64,000 bases of DNA from Spongiibacter tropicus DSM 19543 (GCF_000420325.1 NZ_ATUS01000003.1:124001-188000); one strand, 5' to 3'; positions 18,418-27,502 are shown, counted from the first letter of the stretch. Translations and numbers: made by a program. The notes: generated by a model from the sequence alone, not told the origin.

Positions 18418-19206
18418 TTAATGCGGCAGATATTCACCACCGTTCACATCCAGTGCCGCGCCGGTAACGGCATGAGCATAGTCGGAGCCAAGAAAAATGG
18501 CCGCTTTGGCACAGTCAGCATCGTCGGGAATCCGGCGCAGCGGGATATTGGCCGCCACCGCCGCCTTTTGTTGTTCTACCGTCGGGCCGCCCGCCTCTTC
18601 GGCCATTTTGAAGTAGCCCTCGACAGACGGCCCCCACATCCACCCCATAAACGCGGAGTTAACGCGAATATTGTCGGGCCCCAGCTCCAGAGCCAGGTGC
18701 GAAGTCGCATTGGCCAATGCCGCTTTCGACGCGCCATAACCCGCCTGGCTGGGCATCGGTTTGCGGGTGACCATGGTGTTGATCATGACAACCGCACCAC
18801 CGCCCTGCTTTCTCATATGGGGCACGGCTTCCAGTGTCAGCCCCATGGTGCCAAAGAAATTGACATCCATCGCTTCCCGCCAGCTGCCCAGATCAGCCTC
18901 GGCAATGGGCGTAAACGCGCCGGGAACATAGGCGCTGTTGAACAGTACATCGATACGACCGAAACGCTCGACGGTGGCAGCAACCAGTGCAGCACACTGC
19001 TCGCGGCTGCTGATATCTGTCGGCACCTTCAGCAACTCATTGCTCAGCCCGGCCTCCCGAATCAGCTTTTCTGCATCATCGAGCTTCGCTGGCGTGCGCG
19101 CGCACATGGCAACTTTGGCTCCCTGACGAGCCGCTTCCAGAGCGAGTTCCTGCCCCAGTCCAGGACCGATTCCCGATACAATGACCACTTTATCTTTCAG
19201 CAACAT
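18418..19206 (-). CDS. SDR family oxidoreductase
   Basis: This is a 262-aa short-chain dehydrogenase/reductase. The nucleotide-binding motif is SGIGPGLG at residues 11-18 and the catalytic pair is in YGASK. The C-terminal GAALDVNGGEYLPH is typical of classical SDRs. The segment FNSAYVPG replaces the usual NNAG, a deviation seen in some steroid and terpene SDRs. It is the last gene before the LuxR regulator and follows the acyl-CoA ligase on the same strand after about 140 bp. Substrate unknown; an alcohol of a CoA-linked or cyclic isoprenoid is plausible. Confidence 0.88.
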   Translation of the reverse strand: MLLKDKVVIVSGIGPGLGQELALEAARQGAKVAMCARTPAKLDDAEKLIREAGLSNELLKVPTDISSREQCAALVAATVERFGRIDVLFNSAYVPGAFTPIAEADLGSWREAMDVNFFGTMGLTLEAVPHMRKQGGGAVVMINTMVTRKPMPSQAGYGASKAALANATSHLALELGPDNIRVNSAFMGWMWGPSVEGYFKMAEEAGGPTVEQQKAAVAANIPLRRIPDDADCAKAAIFLGSDYAHAVTGAALDVNGGEYLPH

Positions 19207-19344
19207 CTGACTTTCCTGTTATTTTTCTGCGGTGTAAGAGATGGAAGAAAGACTATCCGACGACTGCCCCGGCAGCACCACCCGTTCGGGTGGCGGACAG
19301 CGAGCCGCCCGCCGCGGTTCATTAAGCCAACCGCCCCCTGGCCT

Positions 19345-20877
19345 TCAAGCGTAGCGCTGGCGATACTTTTCCTGCAGCGGCTTTTTATACATCTTGCCGT
19401 TGTCCTTTCTCGGCAGACGTTTTTCTACATAGAACGCTTTGGGGCATTTCACCGACGACATACGTTCGTGGCACCAGCGATTGAGACGCTCACAGAGATC
19501 GCCCTCATCCACACTGTCTGATGCGGGCTGAACCACTGCCACCACGCGCTGCCCGAATTCCTCATCGGGCAGACCGAAGACCGCCACATCCGCAAGTTCA
19601 GGATGGGCTATCAACAGGCTTTCTATTTCCTGCGGGTAGATATTTACGCCACCGGAAATCACCATGAAATCCTTGCGATCAGCGAGATAGAGAAAGCCCT
19701 CATCATCGACATACCCCATATCGCCCACTGTGGCCCAGCCTGCAGGGTGATGAGCCCCGGCCGTTTTCTCCGGTTCGTTGTGGTACTCGAAGCCTGCGAA
19801 GCCGGAAAAGTAGATCATGCCGGTTTCGCCCTGAGGTAACTCCTCGCCGTCATCATCGACGATGTGCAGGTCTCCCATTAACGGCAGTCCCACCGATCCC
19901 GGATGCGATAACCACTGGGTGCTGTTAATGGCCGTCATCCCAATACCTTCGCTGGCGGCGTAGTACTCATTGATGATCGGTCCCCACCAGGCAATCATCT
20001 CGCGCTTAACCGACGTGGGACAGGGTGCCGCCGCATGCGTTGCCACTTTCAGGCTGCCCAGGTCATACGCCTCTCGGACATTCTGAGGCAGCTTCAGCAG
20101 GCGAACAAACATGATCGGCACCCACTGGCTGCAGGTCACTCGGTAGCGCTCAATAGCCGCCAGCGAACGCTCGGGGTCAAAGCCATCCATAATCACCACC
20201 GTGCCCCCCAGCGCCATCGCTGCCATGGCACTGTGCATGGGCGCGGCGTGGTACAGCGGTGCCGGAGTGAGGTAGACAGAATCCGCCTCGATACCCAGAA
20301 ACGCGGCTATGCCCATAAGCAGTGGCGACAGTTCGTCAAAGGCCAGCTCCGGGCGGTTGGGCTTGATGCCTTTAGGTTTGCCGGTAGTCCCGGAGGAATA
20401 GAGCATGGGGATACCGGCTAGCTGCCGCGCCATCGGCGTGCCGGGTTGAGCCGCCATAGCAGCGTCGAGACTTTCAAAGTCATCGGTCTGCCCCTCGCTG
20501 ACATACCAATGTTCAACAGGCAGCGCCTGGCGATCCAACTGACGGGCAATATGAAGGTAACGCGGCGAACTGATAAACAACTTCGCCCCGGAGTTCTCCA
20601 GAATATAGGCCACCTCATCTGCAAGCAGATGACTGTGCAAGGGTGTAAACACCAAGCCACAACGTTGCGCCGCCCAGGCAATTTCAATAAACCGTAGACA
20701 GTTTTCCAACTGGAAGGCAATGTGGTCGCCAGCGCTCAGGCCACATTGATAAAAGTGTCTCGCCAACTGGTTTGACGCCGCATCCAGCTGTGCATAGGTG
20801 AGCGATTCACCACTGTCAGCGAGGATACAAGCGGCTTTGTCGGGGGTCGATTGGGCATGGTGGTGAGGATGCAGCAC
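19345..20877 (-). CDS. AMP-dependent acyl-CoA synthetase
   Basis: This ANL-family ligase (510 aa) activates a carboxylic acid to its CoA ester. The P-loop YSSGTTGKPKG is near residue 161. The A8 hinge region appears as DRKDFMVISGGVNIYPQEIE, and the catalytic Lys is in RKDNGKMYKKPL near the C-terminus. The GTG start has GGGAG 7 nt upstream. Overall form resembles FadD3/bile-acid-CoA-ligase-like enzymes rather than FadD of the long-chain type. It is divergent from the thioesterase gene. Confidence 0.9.
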   Translation of the reverse strand: MLHPHHHAQSTPDKAACILADSGESLTYAQLDAASNQLARHFYQCGLSAGDHIAFQLENCLRFIEIAWAAQRCGLVFTPLHSHLLADEVAYILENSGAKLFISSPRYLHIARQLDRQALPVEHWYVSEGQTDDFESLDAAMAAQPGTPMARQLAGIPMLYSSGTTGKPKGIKPNRPELAFDELSPLLMGIAAFLGIEADSVYLTPAPLYHAAPMHSAMAAMALGGTVVIMDGFDPERSLAAIERYRVTCSQWVPIMFVRLLKLPQNVREAYDLGSLKVATHAAAPCPTSVKREMIAWWGPIINEYYAASEGIGMTAINSTQWLSHPGSVGLPLMGDLHIVDDDGEELPQGETGMIYFSGFAGFEYHNEPEKTAGAHHPAGWATVGDMGYVDDEGFLYLADRKDFMVISGGVNIYPQEIESLLIAHPELADVAVFGLPDEEFGQRVVAVVQPASDSVDEGDLCERLNRWCHERMSSVKCPKAFYVEKRLPRKDNGKMYKKPLQEKYRQRYA

Positions 20878-20924
20878 AGTAATACTCCCGTGTGATTATT
20901 ATTGTTGCCCACAAGACGCCGGGC

Positions 20925-20974
20925 GTGTCATCGACAATAAGCGCTTCCTCCCCGCGCATCAAGATTGCGATGAC
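20925..20974. promoter_or_regulatory. Inverted GTCATCG/CGATGAC elements between ligase and thioesterase
   Basis: GTGTCATCGACAAT at 20925-20938 is nearly the inverted copy of ATTGCGATGAC at 20964-20974. The latter 11-mer recurs exactly at 24954-24964, upstream of the acyl-CoA dehydrogenase/DUF35 genes. A common regulator site is inferred. Confidence 0.4.
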
Positions 20975-20992
20975 GACATTCCAAGACGGGCG

Positions 20993-21022
20993 TTGTTAGC
21001 AGCGAACACATTAACCTATACT
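20993..21022 (+). promoter_or_regulatory. Candidate sigma-70 promoter of the thioesterase gene
   Basis: TTGTTA and TATACT are separated by 18 bp, ending about 31 bp before the start codon. It lies directly downstream of the ATTGCGATGAC element. Confidence 0.45.
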
Positions 21023-21053
21023 GCAAAAATTGAATCGACTACGAGGACAGACG

Positions 21054-21860
21054 ATGAGTGCATTCTCCGCGCTGATGCAAACGGTAACCGCCGAGGGTGA
21101 GGGACAATTCAAGGCGTCGATCACCGACAGCTGGCTACAGGGAAGAACCGCCTTCGGAGGGCTTAGCACCGCACTGGTCACGGCGGCCATGCGCCAGCAG
21201 GTCGCCTCAGAACGCCGCTTGCGCGCATTGTCTGTCAGCTTCGTCGGCCCGGCGCCGGCCGGTGACCATCAGGTATTGCTGAGACCGCTGCGCGAAGGCG
21301 GTTCCGTAACGCATATTCAAGGCGAACTGCAATGCGACGGCGAGGTCGCCACGATGGTAACGGCCGCCTACGGCAAGGATCGCGCCTCGGCCATCGTCAC
21401 CCCCTCAGCCCCTCGCCCGGCAAATATCACATCGCCGGAAGACAGCGAGTCGATGCCGTATATCGAAGGCATTACCCCAGCATTTACCCAGCATTTTGAT
21501 ATGCGTCTCGCCAGCGGCTCACTGCCCTTCAGCGGCGCTGACTCGGCAGACTTTGCCATGTGGCTCGCCTACAAGGACGCCACAGTCATGGATGAAAACG
21601 CCATGATCGGCCTCGCCGATGCTCCGCCAATGCCCGGACTGAATCAGGTCAAAGGACTCGGTGTGGGCAGTTCATTAAGCTGGTATCTGGAGTTTCCGGA
21701 GCTGTCTGCCGATGCGCAGCACAGCGAAGGTTTGTGGTATCTGGATTATCGCTGCCAGGCGGGCAGCAAGGGTTACTTCAGCAACTACGCCACCATCTAT
21801 GCGCCCAACGGCGAAGCCGCAATGTTCAGCCGGCAGGTCGCCACGGTGTTCGAAAAATAG
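21054..21860 (+). CDS. Acyl-CoA thioesterase, double-hotdog family
   Basis: The protein (268 aa) has the TesB-like double hotdog form. An N-terminal hotdog contains DSWLQGRTAFGGLSTALVTA and LRALSVSFVGPAPAGDHQVL; the C-terminal one ends SNYATIYAPNGEAAMFSRQV. It should hydrolyse acyl-CoA esters and release CoA, possibly rescuing stalled intermediates of the pathway encoded around it. The ATG at 21054 is preferred because GAGGAC lies just upstream; the frame opens at a TTG 24 bp earlier. It is alone on the plus strand and ends in a strong terminator. Confidence 0.82.
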   Translation: MSAFSALMQTVTAEGEGQFKASITDSWLQGRTAFGGLSTALVTAAMRQQVASERRLRALSVSFVGPAPAGDHQVLLRPLREGGSVTHIQGELQCDGEVATMVTAAYGKDRASAIVTPSAPRPANITSPEDSESMPYIEGITPAFTQHFDMRLASGSLPFSGADSADFAMWLAYKDATVMDENAMIGLADAPPMPGLNQVKGLGVGSSLSWYLEFPELSADAQHSEGLWYLDYRCQAGSKGYFSNYATIYAPNGEAAMFSRQVATVFEK

Positions 21861-21884
21861 TGTACGAGAAATCAAGCGCCCAAT

Positions 21885-21912
21885 AAAAAACGCCCCTTCC
21901 GGGGCGTTTTTT
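21885..21912. terminator. Bidirectional terminator
   Basis: AAAAAACGCCCC-TTCC-GGGGCGTTTTTT is a perfect hairpin with A and T tracts on either side. It serves the thioesterase gene on plus and the lipoprotein gene on minus. Confidence 0.92.
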
Positions 21913-21941
21913 ATTGGCTATCGCGATCAGCGCATCAGCAA

Positions 21942-22382
21942 TCAGGGCCGACTCTCCTGAACACTGCCCGCGGGTACATCTTTGAAGTACAAACGGAACG
22001 GCAAGCTTTTCTGGTTACCCAGATAGATATAAAAACCGTAGCGGTCGTTGGCGTAGTCTTTAACAAACTCGTAGCGCGGTTTCACAACCGGGGCATCCGG
22101 CTCGACTCGCGGCGCCGTTACGAGGACTTCCTCAATTTCCCGCGCCGGGGTATCGCCATCGGCTGGCAGTGATACCAGCACACGGTATTCCCCGTTGCCA
22201 TGCGGCTCCACCGACTCAACACGTGCACCGGACACGCTATCGACAAAACCTTCACGGCTCTCGATGACGCCACTTTCCATCACATACAGCGGCTTGGGCG
22301 CGGGTGCTTGGGGCTGCTGCGCACAGGCGCTAAGCAGAACGGCTGCTGCAACAGACAGCAGGGAAGAACGTCGTAGAGACAT
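21942..22382 (-). CDS. Putative lipoprotein
   Basis: This 146-aa protein has a lipoprotein signal peptide with lipobox LSAC, lipidated Cys at about residue 20. The mature N-terminus is Pro/Gln-rich, and the rest has no domain I recognise. The segment YANDRYGFYIYLGNQKSLPF is the most structured-looking part. It is separated by about 90 bp from the upstream acyl-CoA dehydrogenase, so linkage to that operon is uncertain. Confidence 0.72.
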   Translation of the reverse strand: MSLRRSSLLSVAAAVLLSACAQQPQAPAPKPLYVMESGVIESREGFVDSVSGARVESVEPHGNGEYRVLVSLPADGDTPAREIEEVLVTAPRVEPDAPVVKPRYEFVKDYANDRYGFYIYLGNQKSLPFRLYFKDVPAGSVQESRP

Positions 22383-22472
22383 GGGCGTATCCTTTACCTG
22401 TGTTTACTGCGATGCATGCTACCACCTGACCGCCACAATAGCAGCCAGGTGATGCCGCGAAAGCACAGCGAC

Positions 22473-23609
22473 TCAGGCGCAGAAGGCCTCGCCAGCCGCT
22501 ATTTTTTCGCCCAGCGCAGCCAGGTTGCGAGCGGAACCGCCCAGCATCATCTCGTTGTGACGCAGCCAGGTGCAGTAACGCCACAGTGGGTAATCACGAT
22601 CAATACCGGTGCCGCCATGGAGGTGCTGCGCCGCATAGCTGACACGGTGGCCCACGTCACCGGCCCAGACTTTGGCGATCTGCACTTCCACAGACGACTC
22701 CACACCGTCGTCAAGACGGCTGATCGCCTGATAGCAGTTCAGACGCAGACATTCCACATCGATAAAACAGTTTGCCGCGCGGTGACCCACCGCCTGAAAC
22801 GTGGCGATCGGCACACCGAACTGCTGACGCTCCGCCGTGTAGGAAGCCGTCATGCGCATGGCCTTGTCCGCCGCACCGAGCTGATGAGCACACAGTGCTG
22901 CCGTCGTCGTTTCGCTGAGCTGCTTGAGCAAGGCTGCGGCCTGATCACCGCTTGCCAGCACATTGTCGCTACTCACGCTCACGTCGTTTAAGGTCAGACG
23001 ATATTGAGGCTCGTAGGTGCTGACTTCCATCGCCTCGAGGCTCAACCCCGGCATCCCGGCTTGCAGCAATACCACCACGGGTCCCGCTTCGCCCGCCGCG
23101 GCCAACAGAATGTGGTCGGCCTGTTCAGCAAACGGTACGCAGAGCTTTTCACCGCTGATTTGTACCCCCTCTGCCGACGCCTGTGCACGGCACAACAGCG
23201 GCTGAGTCGGGTCTTCATTATTCGCTTCCATCAGAGCTGCCGTCAGCAGAACGTCTCCACTGACCGCGCCGGGCAGCAGTCGCGCCTTCTGCTCATCGCT
23301 GCCGAATTGCTGAATGGGCAGTGCCGCTGATATGCAGTGGGAAATATAGGGCAGCGGTGCGATATTGCGCCCCACTTCTTCCGCGATCAGGCCTGCCTCA
23401 AAAAAGCCAAAACCCATCCCGCCATACTGTTCGTCAATCGCCACTCCCAGCAAGCCAGCCTGGGCAATCTGCGCCCAGAGTTCGCGATCAAAACGCGGGG
23501 CCTGGTAGCGGTCATATTGCGCGAGTTTTTCCGGGGTCACCTGCTCGCCGAGAATTTCCCGTGCCAGGTTCTGTACATCGCGCTGCTGTTCTGAAAATCC
23601 GAAGTCCAT
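22473..23609 (-). CDS. Acyl-CoA dehydrogenase, ChsE2/IpdE2-like subunit
   Basis: This 378-aa protein has the acyl-CoA dehydrogenase fold: N-terminal helical domain (MDFGFSEQQRDVQNLAREIL), a degenerate middle beta domain, and the C-terminal flavin-facing helices with AAQHLHGGTGIDRDYPLWRY. The middle domain lacks the strong 'TEP..GSD' signature. That divergence, plus pairing with a second dehydrogenase gene 40 bp upstream, is typical of heteromeric steroid side-chain dehydrogenases in which two different subunits share FAD sites. Substrate is inferred, not shown. Confidence 0.85.
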   Translation of the reverse strand: MDFGFSEQQRDVQNLAREILGEQVTPEKLAQYDRYQAPRFDRELWAQIAQAGLLGVAIDEQYGGMGFGFFEAGLIAEEVGRNIAPLPYISHCISAALPIQQFGSDEQKARLLPGAVSGDVLLTAALMEANNEDPTQPLLCRAQASAEGVQISGEKLCVPFAEQADHILLAAAGEAGPVVVLLQAGMPGLSLEAMEVSTYEPQYRLTLNDVSVSSDNVLASGDQAAALLKQLSETTTAALCAHQLGAADKAMRMTASYTAERQQFGVPIATFQAVGHRAANCFIDVECLRLNCYQAISRLDDGVESSVEVQIAKVWAGDVGHRVSYAAQHLHGGTGIDRDYPLWRYCTWLRHNEMMLGGSARNLAALGEKIAAGEAFCA

Positions 23610-23649
23610 AGCTGTTCTCTCTCAAAGTCGTTTACGGGGTCTGTTGCGC

Positions 23650-24837
23650 TCAGCGCGATGCACGTGGCATCCACAGACCAGCAGCCGAAATAATGTCGCG
23701 TTGAATTTCGTTGGTACCGCCACCAAAGGTGATGATGGACGCCGTACGATAAAGCCGCTCGATGCGCGCCGCATGGGGATCTGCCCCCGGCGTACGACGG
23801 TTGATCATGGACGCCTGGCCAATGATCTCCCCCAGCAGTCGATACACTTCAATAAAGAATTCAGAACCGTAAACCTTGGCGGCAGAAGCATCGGCCATTT
23901 CCAGCTGCCCCTCAGACATCGCCCAGGCCTGCTTGTAGCAAACCAGCTTCAACGCCTCGATACCCGCACGGACTTTGGCCAGATTCATTTGAATCCAGGG
24001 TTGATCAACCAGTTTGCCGCCTGTCGGCGCATCAGTCTTGCTGGCCCAGCGCACGACGTTATTAAACAGTTCTGCGGTAGGGCCGAAGTTCACCAGACTC
24101 AGGCGCTCGCGATTAAGCTGGCTGGTAATCAGCTTCCAGCCGCCATTCAACTCACCGACCAGTGCATCGTCACCGACCCGGATGTTGTCGTAGAAGGTGG
24201 CATTGGTCCGCACACCGCCAAGCGTAATCACCGGGCTGCAGGACCAGCCGGGATCACTGGTCGGCACCATGAACATGGAAATGCCTTTGTGGGGCTTGGG
24301 GGCATCGGGGTCAGTGCGACAGGCCAGCCACACGTAGTCGCAGAAATGCGCCAGACTGGTCCACATTTTCTGGCCGTTAATCAGCCAGCCATCACCCTCT
24401 CGAACGGCCGTCGTCTTCAGGCTCGCCAGATCGGTGCCCGACCCCGGCTCTGAATAGCCGATAGCAATCAGGCACTCGCCCGCCAGAATCTTCGGCACGA
24501 TTTCGCGCTTCTGCCACTCGTTGCCATGCTCGGCCAGCATCGGGCCGACAGATTCGGTAGTCAGGAAGGGGAAGGGATAGCCCGCACGCATAACTTCTTC
24601 CACAAAGATGAACTGCTCAATCGGGCTCAGTCCACGGCCACCCAATTCCTTGGGCCAACCCACACCAATCCAACCATCGCGCCCCATCTGCTTGAGCGCC
24701 TCGCGCCACAGGGGACCGCCGCCCTCGCCCATATTTTCATCGCACTCAGCCTTGAGCTCTGGCGTCATCAACGCCTCGAAGTAGGCGCGAAGTTCCTTGC
24801 GCAGCGCGTTCTGCTCGGCGCTAAACTCAACTTTCAT
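23650..24837 (-). CDS. Acyl-CoA dehydrogenase, partner subunit
   Basis: This is a 395-aa acyl-CoA dehydrogenase with canonical middle-domain motif IGYSEPGSGTDLASLKTTAV and WLINGQKMWTS. Near the C-terminus it reads FGGGTNEIQRDI, where many family members have YEGT with the catalytic Glu, so the catalytic base probably lies elsewhere or in the partner. It heads the pair, with a 40-bp gap to the ChsE2-like gene, and is divergent from the DUF35/thiolase operon. Confidence 0.88.
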   Translation of the reverse strand: MKVEFSAEQNALRKELRAYFEALMTPELKAECDENMGEGGGPLWREALKQMGRDGWIGVGWPKELGGRGLSPIEQFIFVEEVMRAGYPFPFLTTESVGPMLAEHGNEWQKREIVPKILAGECLIAIGYSEPGSGTDLASLKTTAVREGDGWLINGQKMWTSLAHFCDYVWLACRTDPDAPKPHKGISMFMVPTSDPGWSCSPVITLGGVRTNATFYDNIRVGDDALVGELNGGWKLITSQLNRERLSLVNFGPTAELFNNVVRWASKTDAPTGGKLVDQPWIQMNLAKVRAGIEALKLVCYKQAWAMSEGQLEMADASAAKVYGSEFFIEVYRLLGEIIGQASMINRRTPGADPHAARIERLYRTASIITFGGGTNEIQRDIISAAGLWMPRASR

Positions 24838-24953
24838 TATTGTCGTCCTCGTGATCGCAAGCGGTTGCGTGGTTGGGCACCATCGATAGTGCCCGTTTTT
24901 GACATGTCGTCATCATAAATTCCCCCGGTGCACCAGCAATTGCAAAAGTTCTC

Positions 24954-24977
24954 ATTGCGATGACATATGCGGTCATC
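24954..24977. promoter_or_regulatory. Palindromic operator candidate between dehydrogenase and DUF35 genes
   Basis: GATGAC-N7-GTCATC at 24959-24977 is a perfect 6+6 inverted repeat. Together with ATTGC before it, it contains the 11-mer ATTGCGATGAC also found at 20964. The 283-bp gap holds no gene. A related GACATGTCGTCATCAT lies at 24901-24916. TetR-type operators have this form; the regulator is not identified. Confidence 0.45.
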
Positions 24978-25120
24978 ACTGGTCACTGAGCCGATACGCG
25001 AGCGGCAACGCAGCTCCACCATTCAGACGATAGCTGTGCCACAGGCGCCCTGAGATCATTGGCGGCTGTTTTTTCTCTCACTCAGTGGTGCCCTCAGGCA
25101 TCCTCAAGCGGAGACTCGGC

Positions 25121-25555
25121 ATGAGTGACAAAGCTGTACAGGCGGCGATTGAGGGCTGGTATACCCTCGACACCGACACCCCTCACCTGATCGGCGCCCA
25201 ATGCGATGCCTGTGGCACCTATTATTTCCCCAAGAAGCTCAGCTTCTGCCGCAACCCGAATTGCGACGGGGAGAGTTTCACCGAAGTGGAACTGAGCCGC
25301 AGCGGCAAGATCTGGTCCTACACTAACGCCTGCTACAAACCCCCGGCGCCCTTCGTGGCAGAAGAGCCGTTCGAGCCTTACGCGATTGCTGCGGTAGAGC
25401 TGGAAAAAGAGCAGATGATTATTCTCGGCCAGGTTGTTAAAGGCGTGGGTACTGAGTCGCTGAAAGTCGGTCAGGAGGTCGAGCTGGTTCTCGAGCCCCT
25501 GTTCGAAGATGACGAGTCGGTAAAAATTACCTGGAAGTGGAAGCCGCAGGGCTGA
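25121..25555 (+). CDS. DUF35 OB-fold zinc-ribbon protein
   Basis: The protein (144 aa) has a rubredoxin-like zinc ribbon with Cys28, Cys31, Cys43 and Cys48, then an OB fold (SGKIWSYTNACYKPPAPF). Such proteins bind acyl-CoA and pair with thiolase-fold or MaoC partners; ChsH2's DUF35 part partners the Ltp2 aldolase in cholesterol catabolism. The ATG at 25121 has GGAG upstream and gives the standard N-terminus. The thiolase-fold gene follows after 28 bp, supporting a two-protein complex. Confidence 0.88.
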   Translation: MSDKAVQAAIEGWYTLDTDTPHLIGAQCDACGTYYFPKKLSFCRNPNCDGESFTEVELSRSGKIWSYTNACYKPPAPFVAEEPFEPYAIAAVELEKEQMIILGQVVKGVGTESLKVGQEVELVLEPLFEDDESVKITWKWKPQG

Positions 25556-25583
25556 GACCGCCGCGCAAGAATTGGAGAAAGCA

Positions 25584-26771
25584 ATGAGTAACGATATCGC
25601 GATCCTCGGCGTCGGCATGCACCCCTGGGGTAAGTGGGGCCGAAACTTTACTGAATACGGCGTACACGCCGCCCGCGCCGCACTTAAAGATGCCGGCATT
25701 CCCTGGCAGGACGTGCAGTACGTGTCCGGTGCCGCCACCATGCGCTGCGGCTATCCCGGCTATGTCGCCGGGGCGACCTTTGCCCAGGCCCTCGGCTGGC
25801 AGGGCGCACAAGTGAATACATCTTATGCCGCCTGCGCCTCCGGCTCACAAGCACTGGCAGCGGCCCAAGCCAAGATTCTGGCAGGCGAGTGTGAAGTCGC
25901 ACTGGTCGTCGGCGCCGACACCACCCCCAAGGGTTTCCTCGCCCCTGCTGGCGGCTACCGCCCCGACGACCCGGACTGGGTACGCTTTTACCTCGGTATC
26001 ACCAACCCGACCTATTTCGCACTGTATGCCCGTCGCCGCATCGACTTGTACGGCGATACCGAGGAAGACTTCGGCCTGGTCAAAATCAAGAACAGCGAGC
26101 ACGGGTTCACCAACCCGAATGCACGCTATAAAAAGAAATTCACCATGGAAGACGTTAAAAACTCCGCCATGGTGGCCGACCCACTGCGCCTGTTGAATAT
26201 CTGCGCGACCTCCGATGGCGGCGCGGCGATGATCGTATCGAGCATGGATTACGCCAAGCGCATCGGCAAAGGGGATGCGGTGCGTGTCGCCGCGGTCTCT
26301 ACCGTGACCCCGACCTTTGCCAGTGCCGTGGTGGAAATGCCCGACATTGCCACCGATTCTGCGGCCGCCGCCGGTGTTGAAGCACATCGCTTCCGCGCCG
26401 CCCTGCCCGCCAAAGCCTATGAGCAGGCGGGCATCGGCCCCGAAGACGTCAGCGTGGCCGAGGTGTACGACCTGTCATCGGCGCTGGAAATGGACTGGTA
26501 CGAAGACCTGCAGTTCTGCGCCCGCGGTGAAGCCGCGCAGTTGGTCCGCAATGGCGACACCAAACTCGGTGGCCGCCTGCCAGTGAATCCCTCCGGCGGT
26601 CTCGCCTGTTTCGGTGAAGCGGTTCCGGCCCAAGCACTGGCCCAGGTTTGCGAACTGACCTGGCAGCTGCGCGGCCAGGCTGGCGAGCGTCAGGTAGACG
26701 GCGCCAAGGTCGGCATTACCGCCAACCAGGGCCTGTTCGGCCACGGCTCATCAGTGATCGTGAAAAAATAA
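25584..26771 (+). CDS. Thiolase-fold protein, Ltp2/SCP2-thiolase-like
   Basis: This 395-aa protein has a thiolase fold with nucleophile-position Cys84 (YAACASGSQAL). In the C-terminal half VNPSGGLACFGEAVP has Glu345 where classical thiolases have the His of GHP, and the terminal CxG motif is replaced by ANQGLFGHGSS. It is therefore unlikely to be an ordinary thiolase. Lipid-transfer-protein aldolases such as Ltp2, which cleave steroid side chains with a DUF35 partner, share this context. The start with GGAGA 6 nt upstream is preferred over an ATG four codons earlier. Confidence 0.85.
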   Translation: MSNDIAILGVGMHPWGKWGRNFTEYGVHAARAALKDAGIPWQDVQYVSGAATMRCGYPGYVAGATFAQALGWQGAQVNTSYAACASGSQALAAAQAKILAGECEVALVVGADTTPKGFLAPAGGYRPDDPDWVRFYLGITNPTYFALYARRRIDLYGDTEEDFGLVKIKNSEHGFTNPNARYKKKFTMEDVKNSAMVADPLRLLNICATSDGGAAMIVSSMDYAKRIGKGDAVRVAAVSTVTPTFASAVVEMPDIATDSAAAAGVEAHRFRAALPAKAYEQAGIGPEDVSVAEVYDLSSALEMDWYEDLQFCARGEAAQLVRNGDTKLGGRLPVNPSGGLACFGEAVPAQALAQVCELTWQLRGQAGERQVDGAKVGITANQGLFGHGSSVIVKK

Positions 26772-26792
26772 GCCCGACACTGACAGGAAAAC

Positions 26793-26819
26793 AAAAGGGG
26801 CCGTTATGGCCCCTTTTTT
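26793..26819. terminator. Bidirectional terminator
   Basis: AAAAGGGGCC-GTTAT-GGCCCCTTTTTT is a perfect stem with T tracts on both strands, between the thiolase-fold gene and msrA. Confidence 0.9.
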
Positions 26820-26854
26820 ATACGCGCAGATATCCACTTAACTCCCCTATCCAC

Positions 26855-27502
26855 TTAACTCCCCGAGCACAGAACCCCGGTTCCTCCCAGCCCACAGTAG
26901 CCGCCGGGATTCTTATCCAGATACTGCTGATGATAAGGCTCGGCATAATAGAACGGCCCGGCGGGCTGAATCTCGGTGGTAATTGTTCCCAAGCCAGCCT
27001 TACTCAGCGCCGCCTGATACTGGTCGCGGCTCTGCTCGGCCTGCGCCTGCTGAGCGGCGGAAAAGGTATAAATGCCAGAGCGATACTGGGTACCGACATC
27101 GTTGCCCTGGCGCATCCCCTGTGTCGGATCGTGACTCTCCCAGAAACAGCGCAGCAGCGCATCGAGTTCGATGTCCGCAGGCCGATATACCACCAGCACC
27201 ACTTCGTTGTGTCCGGTCATCCCCGAACAAACTTCCTCATATAGCGGGTTGGGCGTGTGTCCGGCACTGTAGCCAACTGCCGTGGTGTAGACGCCCGGCA
27301 ACTGCCAGAATTTGCGTTCGGCTCCCCAAAAGCAGCCCAAGCCCACAATGAGCTGCTCACAGTCTTCCGGCCAGGGGCCGAGCAATGGCGTGCCCAGCAC
27401 CGTATGCGTCTCCGGCACCGTCATGGTCGCATCTCGTCCGGGCAAAGCCTGTTCTGCGCTGGGAATAACGGCAGGCTTACGAAGGCGGTCAAAGAGGTTC
27501 AT
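26855..27502 (-). CDS. msrA: Peptide methionine sulfoxide reductase MsrA
   Basis: MsrA (215 aa) repairs oxidised Met (S-sulfoxide) in proteins. The catalytic motif GCFWG is at residues 56-60 with Cys57. The family segments [20 protein letters not shown] and [11 protein letters not shown] follow. The ATG at 27502 is preceded by CAGGAG and yields the long form with an ~50-aa N-terminal extension, as in E. coli; the frame remains open 75 bp further upstream. It is monocistronic. Confidence 0.95.
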   Translation of the reverse strand: MNLFDRLRKPAVIPSAEQALPGRDATMTVPETHTVLGTPLLGPWPEDCEQLIVGLGCFWGAERKFWQLPGVYTTAVGYSAGHTPNPLYEEVCSGMTGHNEVVLVVYRPADIELDALLRCFWESHDPTQGMRQGNDVGTQYRSGIYTFSAAQQAQAEQSRDQYQAALSKAGLGTITTEIQPAGPFYYAEPYHQQYLDKNPGGYCGLGGTGVLCSGS

